DNA of 14,215 nt from Verrucomicrobiales bacterium (GTDB taxonomy: Bacteria > Verrucomicrobiota > Verrucomicrobiia > Limisphaerales > UBA9464). Position 1 is the first letter of the stretch. Every line of letters begins with the position of its first letter. Made by a program: the position numbers and the translations under genes. The DNA lies in the NCBI GenBank assembly GCA_003445095.1, contig DLVS01000336.1, positions 1 to 14,215 of the forward strand, read 5' to 3'. The notes below the pieces were generated by a model. That model saw only the letters and a program-made list of their open reading frames with translations, did no database searches and had not been told where the DNA came from. Shown piece by piece: positions 1-7,631 of the stretch.

Positions 1-178
1 AAAAGGTCATGATACTGGTCACCTGTCCAGAGCCGCCTTCATCGTAGCCCTTCCATTCGCCATGCTTCTTCCCCATCTTGTATGAACCGGCTTCGTAAAG
101 AGCACCAACGGTGGAGAACGACTTGTATGTTACATTCTTGGCTCTGGTCGAGTTATCCACTTGATACTCGTACCTTCT
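1..178 (-). CDS. MORN/YwqK-like repeat protein, internal fragment
   Basis: This open frame reads leftwards off the window edge and has no start of its own. The translated stretch contains ALYEAGSYKMGKKHGEWKGY followed by DEGG and a Thr/Ser segment. The pattern 'G-S-Y-K-x-G-K-K-H-G-E-W-K-x-Y-D-E-x-G' is typical of MORN-variant repeats, as in proteins annotated as YwqK-family antitoxins. Those are short beta-hairpin repeats, often in surface or lipoproteins, and their role is usually unknown. The frame stays open upstream to a stop at 227-229, but residues before about position 178 coincide with the seryl-tRNA synthetase gene read in another frame, so they are not part of this protein. The real N-terminus is therefore missing, through either a genomic rearrangement or a chimeric contig end. 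Family recognition is by eye; moderate certainty. Confidence 0.5.
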
Positions 179-374
179 GTCCCATGAGGACGCCAATTTC
201 CTTAGAGACGCTGTTTCGCAGCGCCTTCAACTGTTCGACTTCGGCCACCGCAGTCCGACGTTGTTCATCCAAGGCCAGCAATTCCCCAACCCGGGCCTCG
301 TCGCCCGCGTGGCGGGTCGCCAAACGTTCACGAACGTATTCGGGTTTCTCCCGCAGCAGCTTGATGTCGAGCAC
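153..374 (-). pseudogene. serS: seryl-tRNA synthetase, N-terminal fragment (broken)
   Basis: The start is GTG at 374-372, giving (M)LDIKLLREKPEYVRERLAT, the characteristic N-terminus of bacterial SerRS. The next residues (about 30-67, ...LDEQRRTAVAEVEQLKALRN then SVSKEIGVLMGQK) are the first half of the long antiparallel coiled-coil arm that grips tRNA-Ser. After GQK (codon 174-176) the homology stops and the frame closes at TAA 155-153. Family members run to roughly 420 residues, so the rest of the arm and the whole class II catalytic domain (motifs 1-3) are absent, and no other frame to position 1 resembles SerRS. As it stands this cannot charge tRNA. An in-frame TTG at 410 would add 12 residues not conserved in SerRS. 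Since serS is essential, a complete copy should exist elsewhere, or this is an assembly join. Confidence 0.8.
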
Positions 375-562
375 AGCGGCGGACGGTACGAAACAAGCCA
401 GGAAGCTCAAGGGTGTAGCGCAGAGCTTTCACCTGGTGCTGGGTGATAGCTCCTCTCGGGAGCTCAGAAAGTGAGAATTCCCCATCTCAATTCACGGCTG
501 GACCGTGGAGGCCCTTGTTTCCCGTGCTTGCCTCGGCAACGCCGCAACGCTTGAGTCTTCGC
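375..562. other. divergent intergenic region between serS fragment and MOSC gene
   Basis: No gene is convincing here. A small hairpin is present (AGCTCCT 448-454 pairing with GGGAGCT 458-464, one wobble, three-base loop). Promoters for both flanking genes would be expected in this stretch, but no pair of -35/-10 boxes stands out. Confidence 0.4.
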
Positions 563-1126
563 ATGTTCGATACGGCCGAGCACCACTGTTCTACTGACGA
601 ATTGGCGGCGGGCTTGCCAGAGGTACTTCGGGCTCCGGCCAATGAAGGAACGTTGGTTGCCATTGTTGTGCGGCCCGATCGTGATTTGAGAGAACTCCCG
701 GACACGGGCGAACTCACCCCCGCAGAGGGACTCTATGGCGACCGCTGGGCTCGGCACTGCACGCGGCGACTGCCCGACGGGAGCCCCAATCCAGACACCC
801 AATTGACGCTGATGAATACCCGATTCCTTTCACAAATCTCCAGGCGCCGAGAGTGCTGGCCCCTGGCAGGCGATAACCTGCTGGTGGATCTGGATCTCAG
901 TCAGGCCAATCTGCCGGCAGGTCAAACTTTGAAAATCGGCGAAGCGATTATCGAAATCAGCGCCGAGCCTCACACCGGCTGCGCAAAGTTTTCCAAAAGG
1001 TTTGGGTCGGAAGCGCTCCAGTTCGTGAATTCGCCCGAGGGCCGTCAACTACGGCTGCGCGGAGTCAATGCTCGCGTCCTGCAGGCTGGCCGCATTCGGG
1101 TTGGCGATCGAATTCATAAGGTCTGA
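563..1126 (+). CDS. MOSC domain-containing protein
   Basis: This is a 187-residue protein made almost entirely of one MOSC (molybdenum cofactor sulfurase C-terminal) domain. Stand-alone bacterial MOSC proteins are thought to handle sulfur or metal-sulfur groups through a conserved cysteine; here that is Cys140 in AEPHTGCAKF. Other family marks are GLYGDRW near 57-62, QLTLMN at 80-85, PLAGDNLLVDLDL at 100-112, NLPAGQTLKIG at 116-126 and LRGVNARVLQAGRIRVGD at 165-182. The frame is open back to a GTG at 443, but those 40 residues (SESENSPSQF...) are low-quality and not expected in the family, so ATG 563 is preferred. The gene is divergent from the serS fragment and convergent with acnA, whose stop is only 16 bp away. 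The substrate is unknown. Family assignment is firm. Confidence 0.88.
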   Translation: MFDTAEHHCSTDELAAGLPEVLRAPANEGTLVAIVVRPDRDLRELPDTGELTPAEGLYGDRWARHCTRRLPDGSPNPDTQLTLMNTRFLSQISRRRECWPLAGDNLLVDLDLSQANLPAGQTLKIGEAIIEISAEPHTGCAKFSKRFGSEALQFVNSPEGRQLRLRGVNARVLQAGRIRVGDRIHKV

Positions 1127-1142
1127 TCGCCGCCGCGGCAGC

Positions 1143-3896
1143 TCACGCCTGCGCCAATAACTGCCTTAGCACGTAGGGCAAGATCCCACCGTGCTGATAG
1201 TAATCAATCTCGATGGGAGTATCGATACGGCACCGCACGCTAACATTCTCGACGATGCCATCCTGACGCGTAATGCGAAGGGTAAGATCCTGTTGAGGTT
1301 TAATCGCCCCGTCGAGTCCGACGATGTCGTAGGTCTCCGTGCCATCGAGTTTGAGAGTCTGCGCTGTGGCCCCTTCCTTGAACTGCAAAGGCAGCACACC
1401 CATGCCGACCAAGTTTGAGCGATGGATGCGCTCAAAGCTTTGCGCCACGACGGCCCGCACTCCGAGGAGACGAGTTCCTTTAGCCGCCCAATCTCGACTG
1501 GAGCCAGTCCCGTATTCGTGACCCGCGAGGATGATCAGCGGCGTTCCCGCGGCTTGATACTTCATCGACGCGTCGTAAATGGACATCTTCTCCGGGCTCG
1601 TCGCACCGAGATTCGGCGCGCCAAAGTACAGCGTGTTGCCTCCCTCTTCGCCGCCGAGCATCAGGTTCTTGATGCGTACATTGGCAAAGGTGCCGCGAGT
1701 CATCACTCGGTCATTACCGCGGCGCGAGCCGTAGCTATTGAAGTCCTCAAAGGCGACGCCATTTTCAACCAGATACACCCCAGCCGGTGACGATTTCTTA
1801 ATGGCACCGGCAGGTGAAATGTGGTCGGTCGTCACGCTGTCCCCAAAGATTCCGAGGGCGCGGGCGCCGGTGATCGGACGAATACTTTCCGGCTGAAGGG
1901 CAAAATCGCTGAAGAAGGGCGGCTCTTGAATGTAGGTACTCTTCGAATCCCATTCATAAACGTTGCCAACGCTCGACGGGATTTCGTTCCACTTGGGGTT
2001 CTGCGCAGCGAAGTCTTTGTAGAGTTTCCGAAAGACCTCGGGCTTGAGCGCGCTCTGCATGGCGTCGCGGACTTCGGCAAGGGTCGGCCACAGGTCGGCG
2101 AGATAAACAGGCTCACCGTCTTTTCCGGTACCCAGTGGCTCACAACTGAGATCAATGTCCACTCGCCCCGCGAGCGCGAAGGCGACCACCAGCGGCGGCG
2201 ACATGAGGAAGTTGGATTTCACGCTGTGGTGCACCCGCGCCTCGAAATTGCGATTTCCCGAGAGCACGCTGGCCGTGACGAAGTCGTTTTTCACTACCGC
2301 GTCTTCGATGGCCGGATCGAGCGGGCCCGAATTGCCAATGCAAGTGGTGCAACCGTAGCCCACCGTGTTGAAACGCAGTTTATTCAGAAAAGGCGTCAAT
2401 CCTGTCTTCTTCAAATAGTCCGTCACCACACGCGATCCCGGTGCGAGGGATGCCTTAACGGTCGGATTGACCTTGAGGCCTTTCTCGACGGCCTTTTTCG
2501 CGAGCAGGCCGGCAGCCAGCATCACGCTGGGATTGCTCGTGTTCGTACAGCTTGTGATCGCCGCAATGACGACGGAACCCGTGCCAACCTTCGCTTTCTT
2601 CTTCGCGGCGGTTTCGATTTTGACAGACTGACCGAAGACTTGGCGGGACTTTCCGAAGCCGTTCTCAGTGAGCGGTCGTTGAACGGCCTGGAAAAACTCG
2701 CGGCGAAGGTTACTCAGTTCGATGCGATCCTGCGGACGTTTTGGACCCGCGACACTGGGCTTCACGCTGGCCAGGTCGAGTTCGACGACCTGTGAATAAT
2801 CGATTTGGCCCGTCTGCGGAATTCCCCACAATCCCTGCGCCTTATAGTAGTTCTCGTAGACCTTACATTGCGCCTCACTGCGGCCGGTCGCCCGCAGGTA
2901 GTTCACACACTCTTCGTCGATGGGGAAGAACCCCATCGTCGCTCCATATTCGGGCGCCATGTTCGCGATGGTGGCCCGGTCCACGACGGGCAGCGCAATC
3001 GCCCCGGGACCAAAGAACTCTACAAACTTGCCCACGACTTTAGTTTTGCGCAGGAGCTGCGTCACGGTAAGCGCCAGGTCGGTGGCGGTCACACCTTCGC
3101 TGAGCGCGCCAGTCAGATGCACTCCGACGACATCCGGCGTCAGAAAATACACTGGCTGCCCGAGCATACCCGCCTCGGCTTCAATTCCGCCGACGCCCCA
3201 ACCGACGATTCCCAGGCCGTTGATCATCGTCGTGTGGGAATCGGTGCCGACGAGCGTATCCGGGTAATAGACCGCCGGCGCGTCATCGCCGCTCGAGGTC
3301 GGCGAAGCGAGGACGCCCTTGGCTAGATACTCCAGGTTGACTTGATGCACGATGCCAATTCCGGGCGGGACGACTTTGAACGTCTCGAACGCCTGCATAC
3401 CCCACTTCAGGAACTGGTAGCGCTCGCGATTGCGAGAAAACTCCAGCTCGAGATTGCGCTGCATCGAATCGGACGATCCTGCGAAATCGACCTGTACTGA
3501 GTGGTCAACCACGAGATCCACTGGAACCAGGGGTTCGATGAGCTTGGGATTACGTCCCAACTTCGCCACCGCAGTACGCATCGCGGCGAGATCGACCAGC
3601 AGTGGAACTCCCGTGAAGTCCTGCAAGACGATGCGCGCCACTACGAACGGGATTTCCTCCGTCCGCGGGGCGTTGGGCTTCCAATTCGCCAACTCCCGAA
3701 CGTTTTGCTCCTGCACCTTGAGGCCGTCGCAGTTACGCAACACCGATTCCAACACCACACGGATTGAGATCGGGAGGCGCGAGAGAGTTCCAATGCCCGC
3801 CTGTTCTAGGGCCGGCAACGAGTAAAAGCGGCCGGAGCCGCCAGTGCCCAGTTCGAACGTTTGCAGGGTGTTAAAGAGATTGTGCGGAGTGCTCAT
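1143..3896 (-). CDS. acnA: aconitate hydratase A (aconitase)
   Basis: A complete 917-residue aconitase of the AcnA/IRP1 type, the cytosolic [4Fe-4S] enzyme that interconverts citrate and isocitrate in the TCA cycle. Cluster ligands are visible as Cys450 in [13 protein letters not shown] and the pair Cys516/Cys519 in [13 protein letters not shown]. Other marks are [16 protein letters not shown] at 214-229, [15 protein letters not shown] at 234-248, and the C-terminal swivelling domain from about 680 with [24 protein letters not shown] and [21 protein letters not shown] (about 792-812). Length agrees with the family (about 890-920). ATG 3896 is chosen because family homology begins just after it; an upstream in-frame start at 4004 would add 36 residues lacking aconitase features. 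No clear Shine-Dalgarno precedes either. The gene is divergent from the small lipoprotein gene and convergent with the MOSC gene. Nothing odd; very sure. Confidence 0.97.
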   Translation of the reverse strand: MSTPHNLFNTLQTFELGTGGSGRFYSLPALEQAGIGTLSRLPISIRVVLESVLRNCDGLKVQEQNVRELANWKPNAPRTEEIPFVVARIVLQDFTGVPLLVDLAAMRTAVAKLGRNPKLIEPLVPVDLVVDHSVQVDFAGSSDSMQRNLELEFSRNRERYQFLKWGMQAFETFKVVPPGIGIVHQVNLEYLAKGVLASPTSSGDDAPAVYYPDTLVGTDSHTTMINGLGIVGWGVGGIEAEAGMLGQPVYFLTPDVVGVHLTGALSEGVTATDLALTVTQLLRKTKVVGKFVEFFGPGAIALPVVDRATIANMAPEYGATMGFFPIDEECVNYLRATGRSEAQCKVYENYYKAQGLWGIPQTGQIDYSQVVELDLASVKPSVAGPKRPQDRIELSNLRREFFQAVQRPLTENGFGKSRQVFGQSVKIETAAKKKAKVGTGSVVIAAITSCTNTSNPSVMLAAGLLAKKAVEKGLKVNPTVKASLAPGSRVVTDYLKKTGLTPFLNKLRFNTVGYGCTTCIGNSGPLDPAIEDAVVKNDFVTASVLSGNRNFEARVHHSVKSNFLMSPPLVVAFALAGRVDIDLSCEPLGTGKDGEPVYLADLWPTLAEVRDAMQSALKPEVFRKLYKDFAAQNPKWNEIPSSVGNVYEWDSKSTYIQEPPFFSDFALQPESIRPITGARALGIFGDSVTTDHISPAGAIKKSSPAGVYLVENGVAFEDFNSYGSRRGNDRVMTRGTFANVRIKNLMLGGEEGGNTLYFGAPNLGATSPEKMSIYDASMKYQAAGTPLIILAGHEYGTGSSRDWAAKGTRLLGVRAVVAQSFERIHRSNLVGMGVLPLQFKEGATAQTLKLDGTETYDIVGLDGAIKPQQDLTLRITRQDGIVENVSVRCRIDTPIEIDYYQHGGILPYVLRQLLAQA

Positions 3897-4076
3897 ACGA
3901 GGTGACGCGAGGCCGGGAGTGGCCCGAACCGGGGTGGGACAGTGAGGAGCAGCGACTCCAGCGTCAAGAAACGGGCATACGATCGGCACGCGGACCCCAC
4001 TCAAAAGTCATTTCAGGCGACGAGAGCCGGAGAAGTTGTTGGCGTCGGACACCTTTCCTCGCCACGCTGGTGTCGG
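3897..4076. other. divergent intergenic region between acnA and small lipoprotein gene
   Basis: This 180-bp spacer should carry promoters for both acnA and the small lipoprotein gene. In the acnA direction a TTGACG is visible near 3966-3971, with no good -10 box at the right distance. No operator palindrome is evident. Confidence 0.35.
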
Positions 4077-4235
4077 ATGAGAATTCTGCTAACGGCCGTT
4101 GGGATAACGCTCCTGACGGGATGTGCCCCATTCAATGGAAGCGTTCCGGAAACGCACCCACCACCTTCGACCACGCGGAGCACGACTCAGCCTCCGCCGA
4201 CGACGACGCCACCCGTACCCACCCGAAAACCTTAG
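4077..4235 (+). CDS. small Pro/Thr-rich lipoprotein (hypothetical)
   Basis: A 52-residue protein starting MRILLTAVGITLLTGC: a short basic start, a hydrophobic core and a good lipobox (L-T-G-C, acylated Cys16). The mature part is only about 36 residues. It is low-complexity, rich in Pro and Thr (PPPSTTRSTTQPPPTTTPP), and ends in PTRKP before TAG 4233-4235. No domain is recognisable. Such tiny lipoproteins with disordered tails are common in Gram-negative envelopes and are usually missed by gene callers. The frame is open upstream to 3942, but the preceding residues look non-coding and would block signal-peptide function, so ATG 4077 is preferred; no Shine-Dalgarno is seen. It lies 86 bp before the dUTPase-like gene on the same strand and is divergent from acnA. 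Function unknown. Confidence 0.6.
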   Translation: MRILLTAVGITLLTGCAPFNGSVPETHPPPSTTRSTTQPPPTTTPPVPTRKP

Positions 4236-4290
4236 CTCGCCGAGCCCATGCTCCTCGGGACCATTGGGGGATGGCCTCTTTCCGGATTGC

Positions 4291-4320
4291 CGTGTGAGTG
4301 AGCACACGCACACTCACGCG
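4291..4320 (+). promoter_or_regulatory. hairpin abutting the dUTPase-like start codon
   Basis: Positions 4291-4300 pair with 4311-4320 over ten base pairs, one of them a U.G wobble at 4293/4318. The loop is ten bases. The stem ends one base before ATG 4322 and also contains the alternative GTG start at 4298. It occupies the whole space where a ribosome-binding site would lie, and no Shine-Dalgarno is visible. It could limit translation initiation or be the end of an upstream transcript. The pairing is seen directly; the role is a guess. Confidence 0.4.
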
Positions 4321-4321
4321 C

Positions 4322-4705
4322 ATGGCGCCTTCGTCCGACCAGCTCCGCGAGTTATTCCGCATGCAGAAAGCTTTGAATGAACGCATCGGCGTTGTCACCG
4401 ATCACATGGACGAAGCCGAGAAAACGAAATGGGTTCTCAATTATTGCCGAGCGATGTCCCAAGAATTGGCCGAACTCACCGATAGCGTGCCTTGGAAATG
4501 GTGGGCCAAATACCAGCAATTCGATGCTCAGAACGCCCGCGTGGAAGTCGTGGACATGCTGCATTTCCTGATCTCGCTGGCACAAGTGCTCGGTATGGAC
4601 GCCGACGACCTCTTTAACGCCTACCTCAAGAAGAACGAAGTCAACTTCAAGCGCCAGGAGTCAGGCTATAGCGAGAAGGACCATGGCGATTCGAAGCACA
4701 TTTGA
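4322..4705 (+). CDS. all-alpha dUTPase-like NTP pyrophosphatase
   Basis: A 127-residue protein of the all-alpha NTP pyrophosphatase superfamily, resembling the dimeric dUTPase branch (dUTPase_2) also found in Campylobacter and trypanosomatids. Such enzymes hydrolyse dUTP (and dUDP) to dUMP plus phosphate or pyrophosphate, keeping uracil out of DNA and feeding thymidylate synthesis. The metal-binding signature is present: E48-x-x-E51 in MSQELAELTDS and E75-x-x-D78 in VEVVDMLHFLISLAQ. Between them lies the highly conserved SVPWKWWAKY (55-64). The C-terminus (NEVNFKRQESGYSEKD) is Arg/Lys-rich, as expected for phosphate binding. ATG 4322 is preferred; an in-frame GTG at 4298 would add eight residues and lies inside a hairpin stem. 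dUTP specificity is inferred; a broader MazG-like specificity is possible. Confidence 0.82.
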   Translation: MAPSSDQLRELFRMQKALNERIGVVTDHMDEAEKTKWVLNYCRAMSQELAELTDSVPWKWWAKYQQFDAQNARVEVVDMLHFLISLAQVLGMDADDLFNAYLKKNEVNFKRQESGYSEKDHGDSKHI

Positions 4706-4760
4706 GCACGGCGAACGGGCGCAGCGTTGACAGCTCGTGCTCCCATTACCCGTCCATGTT

Positions 4761-4784
4761 CGAAGAGTCAGCGATCACTCTTCG
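4761..4784. terminator. hairpin in convergent gap, possible bidirectional terminator
   Basis: CGAAGAGT at 4761-4768 is perfectly repeated in inverted form as ACTCTTCG at 4777-4784, with an eight-base loop; two G.T pairs could extend the base of the stem. It sits in the 83-bp gap between the convergent ends of the dUTPase-like gene (stop 4703-4705) and the hydroxylase gene (stop 4791-4789), just past the latter. There is no U-tract on either side, so a classical intrinsic terminator is not proven. A second, weaker pairing (GAGCACG 4704-4710 with CGTGCTC 4736-4742) lies beside it. Confidence 0.45.
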
Positions 4785-4788
4785 GGAC

Positions 4789-5637
4789 TTACCGGTTGTC
4801 GGTGGTCGTCCGCTGAGAAGTCGTAGCCCGCGCGGAGGATTTCCTGAACGGAGATGCGAGCATGCCCGGTAAGCGACGCCATTCGCGCTCCTCGTAGTCG
4901 TCCAACCCGAGTGAGATTTCTTCCGGCTTGCTTCGGAGTCGGAACGAGCGAAATAGCCGGTCCCAGACCGACAGAAAGCTGGCAAAATTGGAGTCCGTTT
5001 CCGGCTGCCAACGCGAATGGTGAACGTAATGCATTCGCGGAGTAACGATGAGCCACCGAAGGCAACGATCGATTCGGTTCGATATTCGCAGGTTGCTATG
5101 ATGAAACAGAATCACCGGTAGAGAAATGGCCTCGTATACCAGCAGTTGCGGCACGGAAATACCGATCACCGGGACAACCAAAAGGCGTGCCAAAAACGAA
5201 AACACGATTTCTCCAGTGTGGAAGCGCACCCCGGAGCTAGCGTCCATTTCTGCATCGGAATGGTGGACTGCATGAAAGCGCCACAACAAAGGCGCTCGGT
5301 GATTGAGCCGGTGCCACCAGTATTGCCAGCAGTCGAACAGGGCGATCGCTCCAATCCAAGACAGCCACTCAGGCAAGGCAACGAGATTCAACAATCCAAA
5401 GTGCCGCGCCCTCGCCCACTCCGTTACCGCGAGGATGGCCAACGCAAAGCCCGAGGCGACCAACGCGTTAATCGCGGCCAGTGCAAGATTGTTGGCGACG
5501 TGAGACAACCGGCGGGCCCGCCCAGAGAACATCGGTGCCACCGATTCAATCCACCAAAGTAGTGCCAATGTCACAGCCGCAACAAAGTGCCGGCTGTGGT
5601 GGAGCCAAGAAACGAAATCCGTCTCAGGCGTGCCCAT
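4789..5637 (-). CDS. fatty acid hydroxylase / sterol desaturase family protein
   Basis: A 282-residue integral membrane protein of the fatty acid hydroxylase superfamily, di-iron enzymes that hydroxylate or desaturate lipids. The histidine boxes are in order: HRLNH (109-113, after FDCWQYWW), HAVHH (122-126, followed by SDAEMDASSGVRFH, with His140), HH at 179-180 in ILFHHSNL, and HYVHH (203-207). Hydrophobic segments lie at about 17-35, 48-72, 90-107 and 145-178. The C-terminal tail after about 262 is Ser/Thr/Arg-rich and probably disordered. ATG 5637 lies only nine bases after the stop of the NAGPA gene upstream, so the two are probably co-transcribed. The substrate cannot be told from sequence: sterols are rare in bacteria, so a fatty acid, hopanoid, carotenoid or ether lipid is as likely. 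Confidence 0.9.
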   Translation of the reverse strand: MGTPETDFVSWLHHSRHFVAAVTLALLWWIESVAPMFSGRARRLSHVANNLALAAINALVASGFALAILAVTEWARARHFGLLNLVALPEWLSWIGAIALFDCWQYWWHRLNHRAPLLWRFHAVHHSDAEMDASSGVRFHTGEIVFSFLARLLVVPVIGISVPQLLVYEAISLPVILFHHSNLRISNRIDRCLRWLIVTPRMHYVHHSRWQPETDSNFASFLSVWDRLFRSFRLRSKPEEISLGLDDYEEREWRRLPGMLASPFRKSSARATTSQRTTTDNR

Positions 5638-5646
5638 CAGTCGACC

Positions 5647-7578
5647 CTACTTGCGAAGCCGATAGTAGCGGGTCGAACCGGCATCAGACACGGTGAACGG
5701 ACTCGCCAGAACCGGCCCAGGAACATCAGTCCACGGTCCCTGCGCGCCCTCTGACCATTGCAAAACGAATCCTCCACGAGTCCAACTGACCGAGGTCGTG
5801 CCGTCACCCCCTGAAATCGCCAGCACGGCGGGAACGGTCACGGTGCGAGCGTCGGTAACGGCCAAGCCGAACGTTATGTCCGGACTTCGCGCATTGTAAT
5901 TGTGCACTTCCACTGCCAGAACGTTGTCACCCTCCCGCAAGTGTTCCGCAACCGAGTCCGCGACCACAAATTCGTCCGGACAAATGGCATCCCCGTCGCA
6001 AGGATAGCCAGCCGCCAGGCTTTCGTTGCTCACCACCGCGGGCGGATCTTCCATCCGCAATCGATAGATTTCGTGGCCGTTCAGATACACCACTGCCCCG
6101 TCGTCGATGAAGCCGAAGAATTGCAATTGGGACCCGGGGCCAGGGTTGACTGACTGAAAGTGCGTGCGGAAGTAGTAGGTGAAGTACGGAAACTCCCCAT
6201 TACCCGGAAGCGGGTCACCCTCCGGTTGAATCTCCGGGTTTAGCGAACCTCGAGTGTCGGCCCACAACACCCCGGCCCCAGGGCCACTCCAGTTCGAGTC
6301 GTCGAAGTCCAACTCAGTCCAAGCGACTCCATCAAGGTTCGCGAAGGAATATTTCCAAGAATCCGTCAGCGCGATCACGAGATTCGTGCTGAGGTAATTC
6401 GTCGTCGCAAAAAACCGGATCGTCGATGTGTAGGTGGTGCCTCCCGCCTCCGATACCGCGCGGAAGTAATACCCCGTACCGGGAATCAATCCGGTCAATC
6501 GTATGGCATGGTTCGTCGTCGCGGCCGCCTCAGTCGGCGTCGTCAGCCCCAAATCAGAGGTCAGTCCATACTCCACCTGCGTGGTCGCGGGGGCGCGAGT
6601 CGTCCAGGTAATGGTGGCCACGTCGTCGTCCGGGAGCGCCACGACCTCATTGATGAATCCCGTCACTGGTTTGGCGAACACTCCCAGGTGACTTCCGACA
6701 GTGCGTTCTTTGCCGGAGTCGGCGACGGCGCTGGAGCGGTTTAATCTTACCGGATTTCCAGTGCTGCCTTCAACGACCATGGTGGTCGAACCACCCCCAT
6801 CCATATTGATGCCGTCATGAGCCCCGAGGAGCTGCAACCAGGCCGCCGTTTCCGAATCATAAGCACCGTTACTGTATCCGGGCTGGCGACCATCAATCAC
6901 CAGAAGGAACAGATCTCGCCGATCCTCCGAAAGGCCGATTGCGGTACGCGGCTGATTGTCGTGAACAAAGCCACCGAGATTCCGGTAATTCCGACCGACG
7001 TTGACCCCGCCAACGAGAACCGGGTAGTCGCCGCTAACCGCCGTCCACACGCCGTCGGTGCTCACCGCAGGCCAATTCGTGGGCACAATCCTCGCTTGGT
7101 TGTTTTGGTCGATTAGCAGACTCGCGAAGTACGAGGCGCTGGCCGGTGACACCAGCTCCCCTTGACTGATCAAAAGGCCAGCAGCCGTCATCGGTGTGCC
7201 CTCTGGCAAATAATATGTTCCAGGGTTGAAGAACCCCGCGTTGACCGCCACCTGGACCTGGTTCGTCCGGAGGAACTGGCTGACGGTTCGCCCGGCCGTT
7301 TCCCGGACGTTAGCGACGTAATTGCTGATCCTAGGGGAACTAAGGAAGCGGATGTCCGGATCACGAAGGTCAATTCGCAGTGCGTTGATCACCATCAAAT
7401 TCTCAAAGTCGCCACTCCGGGTTGAGTTAGTGCCCGACACGTGGTCGATCCCTTGAAACAGCGGAACCCACTGGCCGAGTTCGGGTGCTGCGTGGACCCG
7501 TGCCATTGCCAGTAGCAACAGGCACGAGCCGGACCGAAAGAACCTGGAAAACCGACGGAACATTGGGATCAGTGACAT
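5647..7578 (-). CDS. secreted multidomain phosphodiester glycosidase (NAGPA) family protein
   Basis: A 643-residue exported protein. Residues 1-30 are a signal peptide (Arg-rich start, LLLLAMARVHA end). Residues about 60-303 form a NAGPA domain, named after the mammalian 'uncovering enzyme' that removes GlcNAc from phosphodiester-linked sugars. Its marks are VAVNAGFFNPG (110-120), QPRTAIGLS (209-217), LLVIDGRQPG (225-234) and INMDGGGSTTMV (257-268). Next come a fibronectin-III-like domain (about 305-392, WTTRAPATTQVEYG...GLIPGTGYYFRA) and a jelly-roll-like domain (about 400-580) with FFGFIDDGAVVYLNGHEI and DNVLAVEVHNYN. A short tail follows (590-643, LQWSEGAQGPWTDVPG...YYRLRK), of a kind I associate with secreted Verrucomicrobiota proteins. 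The start could be ATG 7578 or the in-frame ATG five codons on; neither has a Shine-Dalgarno. The substrate, perhaps a surface glycan phosphate, is inferred. Confidence 0.88.
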   Translation of the reverse strand: MSLIPMFRRFSRFFRSGSCLLLLAMARVHAAPELGQWVPLFQGIDHVSGTNSTRSGDFENLMVINALRIDLRDPDIRFLSSPRISNYVANVRETAGRTVSQFLRTNQVQVAVNAGFFNPGTYYLPEGTPMTAAGLLISQGELVSPASASYFASLLIDQNNQARIVPTNWPAVSTDGVWTAVSGDYPVLVGGVNVGRNYRNLGGFVHDNQPRTAIGLSEDRRDLFLLVIDGRQPGYSNGAYDSETAAWLQLLGAHDGINMDGGGSTTMVVEGSTGNPVRLNRSSAVADSGKERTVGSHLGVFAKPVTGFINEVVALPDDDVATITWTTRAPATTQVEYGLTSDLGLTTPTEAAATTNHAIRLTGLIPGTGYYFRAVSEAGGTTYTSTIRFFATTNYLSTNLVIALTDSWKYSFANLDGVAWTELDFDDSNWSGPGAGVLWADTRGSLNPEIQPEGDPLPGNGEFPYFTYYFRTHFQSVNPGPGSQLQFFGFIDDGAVVYLNGHEIYRLRMEDPPAVVSNESLAAGYPCDGDAICPDEFVVADSVAEHLREGDNVLAVEVHNYNARSPDITFGLAVTDARTVTVPAVLAISGGDGTTSVSWTRGGFVLQWSEGAQGPWTDVPGPVLASPFTVSDAGSTRYYRLRK

Positions 7579-7631
7579 TAAAGGAGTTCAGCAACCATCG
7601 ACGTTACAGGAGCTGCGTAAGTTCCACCATT

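Noticed and set aside
1821..2795. A 324-codon open frame on the plus strand opposite acnA.
   Set aside because: It is fully antisense to strongly conserved aconitase sequence, its translation has no recognisable motif and is Arg/Gly-rich, as expected from a GC-rich shadow frame.
3952..3971. TTGACG as a -35 box for acnA.
   Set aside because: The hexamer 17 bases further (CACTGT) matches the -10 consensus poorly, so a sigma-70 type promoter is not supported.
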